A stretch of DNA of 6,853 nt from positions 1-6,853 of the forward strand of contig JAICGL010000219.1 of assembly GCA_025923175.1 (NCBI GenBank). The letters run 5' to 3'. Numbering within the stretch: the stretch's first letter is position 1; each line of letters begins with the position of its first letter. The notes under the pieces were generated by a model, which searched no databases, was not told where the DNA came from, and worked only from the letters and a program-made list of their open reading frames with translations. Shown here piece after piece: positions 1 through 5,133 of the stretch. This DNA is from Acidimicrobiia bacterium (GTDB lineage Bacteria; Actinomycetota; Acidimicrobiia; IMCC26256; BP-133). A program made the position numbers and the translations under genes.

Positions 1-1
1 G

Positions 2-508
2 ACCACGCTGATCTCAGCCAAGGCGATCAGCTCGATCCGGGAGATCTGGTGGGACATCCGACCCCACCCCAACTTCGGGACGGTGGAGCTGCGGATCTGC
101 GACGGCCTTCCGACCATGAGCGAGATCGCCACGGTGGCGGCCCTGGCCCAGTGCCTCGTCGCCCGGCTCGACTCGCTGATCGACGGGGGCTTCACGCTGC
201 CCCGCCCGAAGCGGTGGATCGTCGGGCAGAACAAGTGGCGTGCAGCCCGTCACGGCATCGACGCCGAACTGATCATCGACGAGCAGGGGACGCTGGCGCC
301 GCTTCGCGAAGTGATCGCAGACCTCGTCGAGGAGCTGACCCCGGCGGCCCGGAAGCTGGAGTGCGAGGCCGAACTGCTCGGTGCGTTGGAGATCCTCGAG
401 CACGGGCCGAGCTATGTGCGCCAGCGCCGCTGGATCGAGGCTGGTGCCACGCTCCCCGATGTGGTCGACCGGCTGATCGAGGAGCTGCGCTCCGACCAGC
501 CCGGATAG
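2..508 (+). CDS. ybdK: YbdK-type glutamate-cysteine ligase (carboxylate-amine ligase), C-terminal part
   Basis: The reading frame is open from the left edge to a TAG at 506-508, giving 168 residues; the N-terminal half and the start lie outside the window. The fragment begins TTLISAKAISSIREIWWDIR and continues with PHPNFGTVELRICDG. This WWD-R-HP-FGT-E-R-CD block is a hallmark of the GCS2 family, in which the enzyme joins glutamate to cysteine with ATP to make gamma-glutamylcysteine. Family members are about 360-380 residues, so a little under half is present. A conserved NKWRAARHGIDAELI segment lies near fragment residues 77-91. E. coli YbdK is only weakly active as a gamma-glutamylcysteine synthetase, and an EgtA-like role in ergothioneine synthesis is also conceivable, so the substrate is inferred from family. 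It is probably cytosolic. It appears to be the first gene here of a three-gene run, with arfB starting 10 nt downstream. The first in-frame GTG visible, at 83, is internal to the conserved block and is not the start. Confidence 0.9.
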   Translation, partial: TTLISAKAISSIREIWWDIRPHPNFGTVELRICDGLPTMSEIATVAALAQCLVARLDSLIDGGFTLPRPKRWIVGQNKWRAARHGIDAELIIDEQGTLAPLREVIADLVEELTPAARKLECEAELLGALEILEHGPSYVRQRRWIEAGATLPDVVDRLIEELRSDQPG

Positions 509-518
509 CGTCGTTGGG

Positions 519-956
519 GTGGATGAGGAACCCGTTGGCAGCCCGGCGGTCCTGCGCGTGACGCCCACATGCGTCATCCGGATGGACGAGCTCGACTGGC
601 GGTTCTCGGCCAGCGGCGGGCCGGGCGGCCAGCACGTCAACACGGCCAACACCCGGGCGGAAGTGCGCTTCGACATCGCCGGGTCGCCGTCGCTCGGGCC
701 CCGGCAACGGGCCCGCCTGCTGGAGCGGCTCGGGCCGGACGTCCGGGTGGTGGCGTCGGATGAACGTTCGCAGCTCCGCAACCGGGAGCTGGCGCTGGAG
801 CGACTGCGGTCTCGGCTGGCTGACGCGCTTCGGGTGGAGAAGCCGCGCCGGCCGACGAAGCCGACCAGGGCGGCGAAGGAGAAGCGGCTGGAACAGAAGC
901 GGCACCGCTCGGAGACGAAGCGCCAGCGGCGCGGCCGGGGCGACCACGACGAGTGA
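519..956 (+). CDS. arfB: ArfB (YaeJ)-type peptidyl-tRNA hydrolase, alternative ribosome rescue
   Basis: This encodes a 145-residue protein of the RF-1 catalytic-domain family without the codon-recognition domains. It should enter stalled ribosomes lacking a stop codon and hydrolyse the peptidyl-tRNA ester. The catalytic motif is GGPGGQHVN, with GGQ at residues 36-38, preceded by the typical ELDWRFSASG strand. The C-terminus, residues about 107-142, is a lysine/arginine-rich tail ending RQRRGRGDHDE. In known ArfB proteins this tail sits in the empty mRNA channel. Length agrees with the family, about 140 residues. The start chosen is GTG at 519, 10 nt after the upstream stop. GTG at 558 (residue 14) is an alternative that would put GGQ at residues 23-25, closer to the E. 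coli position. No convincing Shine-Dalgarno sequence precedes either start, so reinitiation after the ligase gene is plausible. The family call is firm; only the start is uncertain. Confidence 0.92.
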   Translation: MDEEPVGSPAVLRVTPTCVIRMDELDWRFSASGGPGGQHVNTANTRAEVRFDIAGSPSLGPRQRARLLERLGPDVRVVASDERSQLRNRELALERLRSRLADALRVEKPRRPTKPTRAAKEKRLEQKRHRSETKRQRRGRGDHDE

Positions 957-966
957 ACAGCGCCTG

Positions 967-1650
967 ATGCCGCCGCTGCGGGTGGCAACGTTCAACGTGA
1001 AGCACGGCGACGACGGTTGCGGCCGGATCGACCTGCGGCGGATGGGGGAGGCCTGCGCGGGCCTGTCGGCGGACGTGCTGGCCATCCAGGAGGTGGACCG
1101 GTTCGCCAGCCGGACCGGATTCCGGGACGAAATGCGGCTCATCGCCCGCGCCACCGGGATGGAAGCCGTGTTCGGCGAGGCGGCCCGCCGCCGCTGGCGG
1201 TCCTACGGCAACGTCCTCCTGGCCCGGGGGTCAATCGGCGACGTCGAGGTCATCAGGCTGCCCCGACCGGGCGGGGGAGAGCAGCGGGTGGCGATCCTGG
1301 CGCGGGTCGATGTCAACGGCCTGGGGTTGTCGGTCGTGGCGACCCACCTGTCGTTCCGGCGGGGGGAGGGCCTCCCGCAACTCGAGGTCGTTCTGGAGGC
1401 GCTCGCCCAGCGGGAGGGCCCCCGGATGCTGCTCGGTGACCTCAACATCGGTCCCGAGGTGGTGGAACCGGCCGTGGCGGCCGCCGGCTACCAGTTGGCG
1501 CCGACCGGTCCGACCTTTCCCGCCGCCAAGCCACGGACGAGGATCGACTTCGTCGCCGTGTCGGGACTCGAGGTCGTCGCGTCGTCGACCCCTCAGACGG
1601 GAGTCAGTGACCACCTTCCGGTGATTGCCGAGGTCACGCCGACGGTCTAG
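967..1650 (+). CDS. Endonuclease/exonuclease/phosphatase-fold metal-dependent hydrolase
   Basis: This encodes a compact 227-residue protein of the DNase I/exonuclease III/inositol phosphatase fold. The superfamily motifs appear in order: FNVKHG with Asn10; LAIQEVDR with the metal-binding Glu42; GNVLLAR at 81-87; VVATHLSF with His127; LLGDLNIGP with Asp158 and Asn160; RIDFVAVS with Asp194; and GVSDHLPVIAEV with Ser214-Asp215-His216 near the C-terminus. All the usual catalytic positions are therefore present, and the enzyme should be an active Mg-dependent phosphodiesterase or phosphatase. The substrate (DNA, RNA, lipid or sugar phosphate) cannot be told from sequence. There is no signal peptide, so it is probably cytosolic. 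ATG at 967 is chosen because residues before it in the open frame (from 760) are arginine-rich shadow translation of arfB and lack family similarity. The gap after arfB is 10 nt. Its stop shares bases with that of the convergent sigma-factor gene. Confidence 0.85.
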   Translation: MPPLRVATFNVKHGDDGCGRIDLRRMGEACAGLSADVLAIQEVDRFASRTGFRDEMRLIARATGMEAVFGEAARRRWRSYGNVLLARGSIGDVEVIRLPRPGGGEQRVAILARVDVNGLGLSVVATHLSFRRGEGLPQLEVVLEALAQREGPRMLLGDLNIGPEVVEPAVAAAGYQLAPTGPTFPAAKPRTRIDFVAVSGLEVVASSTPQTGVSDHLPVIAEVTPTV

Positions 1651-2183
1651 ACGGTCTTGCGCTTTGGGGGAGGCAGGCGAGGCTCCCCAGCCTCTCCCAG
1701 CCGGGACAGGAGATCGGCCCGGGCCCGGGCGACCCGGGAGCGGATCGTGCCCACCGGGCAGTCACAGATATCCGCGGCCTCCTGGTACGACAGGCCCAGC
1801 ACCTGGGTGAGCACGAACGCCATCCGGCGCTCCGGATCGAGGTCGGTGAGGAGGGCCTCGACCGAGATGGCCCGGGCGGGATCGGGCTCGTAGGAGGGGC
1901 GTTCGAATCGCGCCGCCAGCCGCCGCCGGCGCCGGAGGTCCCGCACGGCGTCGGCACAGGTCCGGCGGGCGATCGACAGGAGCCAGGTGCGGGCGCTGGA
2001 ATCGCCCCGGAACGCCGGCAGGGCCCGGTAGGCCCGGAGATAGACCTCCTGGGTGACGTCGTCAGCGAGTTCCCGGCTGACGAGCTGCGCACAGAGTCGC
2101 CACACCTCGCCCTGGCTGCGCCTGATCCAGGCGGAGAGGGCGAACTGGTCGCCGTCCTGGGCGGCGAGGAGCAGCTCGGTCAG
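1647..2183 (-). CDS. sigC: ECF RNA polymerase sigma factor, SigC-like
   Basis: This is a two-domain group 4 (ECF) sigma factor. Counting from a CTG at 2183 it has 178 residues. Region 2 spans about residues 5-85, with DDVTQEVYLRAYR and the -10-recognition stretch SSARTWLLSIARR. Region 4 spans about 110-165, with LGLSYQEAADICDCPVGTIR and SRVARARADLLSRL forming the -35-binding helix-turn-helix. The DCPVGTIRSRVARAR block and overall layout resemble mycobacterial SigC, from my knowledge of the family. The start is uncertain. The first ordinary start codon in frame is GTG at 2105, but residues upstream of it (LLLAAQDGDQFALSAWIRR) match region 2.1 of ECF factors and must belong to the protein. No ATG, GTG or TTG occurs in frame between there and the TGA at 2244-2246. 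No anti-sigma gene is adjacent. The gene is divergent from copCD, suggesting it may control that gene and itself. Confidence 0.88.
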   Translation of the reverse strand: MTELLLAAQDGDQFALSAWIRRSQGEVWRLCAQLVSRELADDVTQEVYLRAYRALPAFRGDSSARTWLLSIARRTCADAVRDLRRRRRLAARFERPSYEPDPARAISVEALLTDLDPERRMAFVLTQVLGLSYQEAADICDCPVGTIRSRVARARADLLSRLGEAGEPRLPPPKRKTV

Positions 2184-2226
2184 TTCGTCGATGTCGACAC
2201 GTCCAAGATGAACTTTTGAAACGCCG

Positions 2227-2254
2227 GGAACTTCGGAAGCTTTTCACAGGACTA
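2227..2254 (+). promoter_or_regulatory. ECF-type promoter-like motif, distal copy (GGAAC-N18-GACTA)
   Basis: GGAACTT at 2227-2233 resembles the GGAAC -35 element common to many ECF sigma factors. GACTAAT starts 18 nt after the GGAAC, at 2250. The motif lies in the AT-rich island. Transcription from it would start near 2260-2265, leaving an untranslated leader of about 220 nt before copCD. The same pattern with the same spacing recurs at 2450-2477, which is the main support. The assignment to an ECF factor is inferred. Confidence 0.35.
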
Positions 2255-2449
2255 ATTGGCCGCGATGGATGGACCGGACCGTCCGCTCCACCCGCTCCCC
2301 TGTCAGCGAAGACACCGGCGCTCCCCTTCCCACACGACCCCCTGACTGGCCGCCTCCCCTCGGGCAGCCTGGAGGTCACCCAAAGCCGGTGGACGGGTGG
2401 GGCGCGACGGCCGGGTCTTCCATCCGCGCCTATCGTCGTGTGCCACTCC

Positions 2450-2477
2450 GGAACTTTCCGATGACACAGGACGACTA
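2450..2477 (+). promoter_or_regulatory. ECF-type promoter-like motif, proximal copy, directly before copCD
   Basis: GGAACTT at 2450-2456 and GACTATC at 2473-2479 repeat the distal motif with the identical 18-nt spacer between GGAAC and GACTA. If GACTA serves as the -10 element, transcription would begin about 2484-2488, at or next to the GTG chosen as the copCD start. That would give a leaderless mRNA, which is common in actinobacteria and would explain the lack of a well-placed Shine-Dalgarno sequence. Confidence 0.4.
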
Positions 2478-2486
2478 TCTCAGCGC

Positions 2487-4214
2487 GTGACCTCGCGAAA
2501 CCCCCGCCTTCGACTGCTCGTCGCCGCGGTCCTCGCGCTCGGGGCCGTTCTCCTTGCGGCGGCGCCGGCCTCGGCTCACGCCGTCCTCGAGACGACCGAT
2601 CCGGTGGGCGGCACGGCGGTGGCGACGTCGCCGGAGCGGGTCATGCTGCGCTTCAGCGAGGCGGTGCAGATTCCACCCCAGGCGATCCGGGTCTTCGCCT
2701 CTCCCGGAGGCGACCAGGTCGAAGCGGGATCAGCCGGTCGGGCCGACGGGCAGAGCAACGCCGTGGCGGCGAAGCTGCCGGAGCTCGACAAGGGCGCCTA
2801 CATCGTCACCTGGCGGGTGACGTCGGCTGACGCACACCCGATTCACGGTGCCTTCACGTTCACCGTCGGCGAAGCCAAGGGAGCGGAGGCCGACGCCGCC
2901 CTCGTCCAGAAGCTGCTGGCATCGGGCGGCGGTGACACCACCGTCGGGGCGGTCTACGCCGTCATCCGCTTCGCCGCCTTCGCCTCCCTGGTCCTCCTGG
3001 TCGGCGCGCTCACGTTCGTAGCCCTGCTGTGGCCGGCCGGGCTGGCCGTGGCCCGCACCCGGAAGATCCTCTGGGGTGCGTGGGCCGTGGCCCTGGTCAC
3101 GACCGCCGTCGGCGTCCCTATCCAGGCCGCCTACGTGGCCGGGCTCCCGATCTCGAAGGCACTCTCGTCGACCGTACGGTCGGCGATGCTCGACGACCGG
3201 TTCGGTCAGGTCTGGTCCGCCCGGATCCTGATCCTCATCCTGACGGCCGGCCTGCTGGCGTTCCTTTTCCGCAGTATCCCGGGAAAGGAACGCCAGAACG
3301 TGCCGCCCGGGATGCTGGTGGCCGGTGGCGTGCTCGCAGTCGGACTGCTGTTGACTCCCGCGCTAGCCGGTCACGCCGCCACGCAAGACTTTGTGCCGTT
3401 GGCCATCGTGTCGGACGTGCTGCACGTCGGAGCGGTGAGCGTGTGGCTTGGCGGCCTGGCGCTCTTGGCGCTGGCGGTGCTGCCCCGGCGCGTTGCCGAA
3501 GAACTGGGTGTCGTGGTTCCGCGCTTCTCCCGAGCGGCCTTCGCTGCTGTGATCACGATCCTCGTCACCGGGGCGTTCCAGAGCTGGCGGCAGGTGCGTA
3601 GCACGGATGCCTTGACGGAAACGACCTACGGCCGGCTCCTGATCGTGAAGGTCGTCCTGTTCGGCGTGATCGTCGCCCTCGGCGCTTTGAGCCGCCGCTT
3701 CGTGCAGGCCCGCTACCGGGCTCCGGCCGCCCGCCTGTCGTTCGGGCCCGGCGCCGCTACCGCCGACCCCGACAGCGAGATCGTGGCTGGCCTCCGCCGC
3801 ACCGTTGGAGCCGAGACCGTGATCGCCATCGTGGTCCTCGTCGTCACCGCGCTGCTCGTCAACGCCCAGCCGGCCCGATCCGCGCTGGCCCAGCCCTTCA
3901 GCGCTTCGATGCGCGGCGACCTCGTGCTCGTCGACGTGACCGTCGACCCCGCCAAGGCCGGCCCGGCCGACTTCCACCTCTACACGCTCTCGCCCCAGGG
4001 CGGTCAGCAGGAGGTGCAGGAACTGAACGCCACCCTGACCCTCCCGAGCCAGGAGGTCGGCCCCCTCAAGGTCCCGCTCACCCGCGCCGGCCCCGGCCAC
4101 TTCTCCGCCTACGACTTCGCGCTACCCCTCCGGGGAGAGTGGAAGCTCGAAGTGAAAGCCCTGCTGTCCGACATCGACGAAGCCACCGTCAGCACGACGA
4201 TCCCGGTCAAGTAG
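2487..4214 (+). CDS. copCD: CopC-CopD fusion copper protein with extra C-terminal exported domain
   Basis: This 575-residue membrane protein binds copper outside the membrane and probably moves it across. Residues 1-30 form a signal peptide (RNPRLR, then a hydrophobic core, cleavage at ASA) so that the mature protein begins with His31. The CopC domain (31 to about 128) has the expected Cu(II) ligands: the N-terminal His31 and the DxH pair Asp115/His117 in TSADAHPIHGAF. The CopD part (about 155-462) has around eight hydrophobic segments, near 155-182, 195-220, 242-262, 275-294, 302-333, 350-366, 383-402 and 442-460. It includes GHAATQ and LHVGAVSVWLGGL, and a typical CopD stretch YGRLLIVKVVLFGVIVALGA. 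Residues 463-575 form a beta-rich domain resembling YtkA/FixH-like modules seen in related proteins. GTG 2487 is chosen because it starts directly before the signal peptide; the frame is open from GTG 2397 but those 30 residues look non-coding. Whether it serves uptake or resistance is unknown. It ends 8 nt inside the convergent NurA-like gene. Confidence 0.9.
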   Translation: MTSRNPRLRLLVAAVLALGAVLLAAAPASAHAVLETTDPVGGTAVATSPERVMLRFSEAVQIPPQAIRVFASPGGDQVEAGSAGRADGQSNAVAAKLPELDKGAYIVTWRVTSADAHPIHGAFTFTVGEAKGAEADAALVQKLLASGGGDTTVGAVYAVIRFAAFASLVLLVGALTFVALLWPAGLAVARTRKILWGAWAVALVTTAVGVPIQAAYVAGLPISKALSSTVRSAMLDDRFGQVWSARILILILTAGLLAFLFRSIPGKERQNVPPGMLVAGGVLAVGLLLTPALAGHAATQDFVPLAIVSDVLHVGAVSVWLGGLALLALAVLPRRVAEELGVVVPRFSRAAFAAVITILVTGAFQSWRQVRSTDALTETTYGRLLIVKVVLFGVIVALGALSRRFVQARYRAPAARLSFGPGAATADPDSEIVAGLRRTVGAETVIAIVVLVVTALLVNAQPARSALAQPFSASMRGDLVLVDVTVDPAKAGPADFHLYTLSPQGGQQEVQELNATLTLPSQEVGPLKVPLTRAGPGHFSAYDFALPLRGEWKLEVKALLSDIDEATVSTTIPVK

Positions 4215-5133
4215 CCGCCGCCACCCGCAGGGCGCGGTAGAGCACCTGGGGGTCGCCGAGGCGGTGGCGGAGGTCGCGTTCGAGGCCGGCGATGGGGTAG
4301 AGGTTCTGCGGGGCGCGGCTGTCCTTGTGGGCTTCGGAGGCGAAGCGGGGGAGCGCGGCGGTGACCTGGTCGGCCAGCGCCGAGGCCTCTGACACCGGGA
4401 GGTTGGCCGAGCATTCGCACCGCACGACACCGGACCACGGTGACGCCCCGGTTGCCGCCAGCCGGAAGTACCACGACAGGCGGCTCCAGTCGGTGCCGAG
4501 GATGAACAGCGGGCTGCGCTCGCCGGGGGCGAGGCGACCGACCACGGCGTTGAGCTCCGGGGCGAGGTAGGTCACGTGGTGTGTCTTGATGTAGCCGACC
4601 GCGCCACTGAGGTGCTGGCGGCCGCGCAGCGGGCCGTCGACCACGACGAGATCGACGTCGCCGTCGGCGCAGGCAGCCTCGGCGGCTTCGAGCTCGGCCT
4701 CGGCCATCCGCTCCTGGACGGCGAGAGCGAGGCCTTCGGGTGAAGCGGAGGCGGCCAGCCGGACCGTGAACTCTCCCGCCCAGGTGGGGATCGTCTCCGC
4801 TGCGCCGTGGGTGGTGAACAACCCCCGGCGGACGAGGAACGGGCCGCAGACCGCCGTGCCGTCGCACCGGACGGCGCCCGCGGCGTAGGAGGCGCAGAGG
4901 CCATGCGGAGCAGTGCCGTCGTCGGCATCGATCCATACGTGAGCCTCGACCCGCCTGACTCCGTCGATGAAGATCAGCCGCTCGGCCCGATCGGGGGCGG
5001 TGGGCCGCCGGGGCGCCCACTGCGCGGCCGGCACCTCCACGTCGACGTCGATCTGCGCCTTCGAGGCGTCGGCCGCGTCGAGCTCGTTCGACGTGCCGTA
5101 CGACGGGTCCCACGGATCGACGGTGAACTTCAC
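4207..5133 (-). CDS. NurA-like nuclease, partner of SbcC
   Basis: This encodes a 308-residue soluble protein beginning with GTG at 5131-5133, which overlaps the sbcC stop as GTGA, a strong sign of translational coupling. I assign it tentatively to the NurA family (RNase H-like 5'-3' nuclease that works with Mre11-Rad50 and HerA in archaea). The support is LIFIDGVRR with Asp57 at the end of a beta strand, an acidic Glu121 in WAGEF, and LVVVDGPLRG with Asp166. Further towards the C-terminus come GYIKTHHVTYLAPE (180-193), WYFRLA (221-226) and a terminal APQNLYPIAGLERDLRHRLG block (274-293). These positions fit the family's order of acidic residues followed by a C-terminal conserved block, but I cannot align them here. 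An alanine-rich helix with many acidic residues lies at about 136-157. Neighbour context (DNA-end processing) supports the call. The open frame extends upstream to 5583, but that part is shadow translation of sbcC. If not NurA, it is an uncharacterised SbcC-associated protein. Confidence 0.65.
   Translation of the reverse strand: MKFTVDPWDPSYGTSNELDAADASKAQIDVDVEVPAAQWAPRRPTAPDRAERLIFIDGVRRVEAHVWIDADDGTAPHGLCASYAAGAVRCDGTAVCGPFLVRRGLFTTHGAAETIPTWAGEFTVRLAASASPEGLALAVQERMAEAELEAAEAACADGDVDLVVVDGPLRGRQHLSGAVGYIKTHHVTYLAPELNAVVGRLAPGERSPLFILGTDWSRLSWYFRLAATGASPWSGVVRCECSANLPVSEASALADQVTAALPRFASEAHKDSRAPQNLYPIAGLERDLRHRLGDPQVLYRALRVAAAT

Larger units (their letters stand above)
2184..2486. other. 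Divergent intergenic region between the sigma factor and copCD
   Basis: About 300 bases contain no gene I can support. The part from about 2203 to 2260 is clearly richer in A and T than its surroundings, as expected for promoter DNA in a high-GC genome. It probably carries the promoters for both divergent genes. Two GGAAC-N18-GACTA patterns face copCD (listed separately). The stretch from about 2265 to 2440 is C/G-rich with no recognisable structure. Weak open frames exist here, including one from ATG 2269 to TGA 2490 whose stop overlaps the copCD GTG, but its codon use is unconvincing and it resembles nothing I know. I see no clear minus-strand promoter for the sigma gene. Confidence 0.6.

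Noticed and set aside
14..1154. Long minus-strand open frames opposite the ligase, arfB and phosphatase-fold genes
   Set aside because: They are arginine/proline/serine-rich shadow translations typical of high-GC DNA, with no recognisable domain, and the plus strand has well-supported genes.
2217..2246. Inverted repeat TGAAA...TTTCA as an operator in the AT-rich island
   Set aside because: The arms are only 5 bp and separated by about 20 nt; this is expected by chance in an AT-rich patch.
2216..2464. 82-codon plus-strand frame from TTG 2216 (KRRELRKLF at its start)
   Set aside because: It sits on the promoter region, begins inside the AT-rich island, is proline/serine-rich and resembles nothing known.
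2397..2486. N-terminal extension of copCD from GTG 2397
   Set aside because: It would place 30 non-hydrophobic residues ahead of an otherwise standard signal peptide and would include the proximal promoter-like motif.
3363..4100. 245-residue minus-strand open frame inside copCD
   Set aside because: It is a low-complexity Gly/Asp/His-rich antisense shadow of the CopD and C-terminal coding sequence, with no family resemblance.
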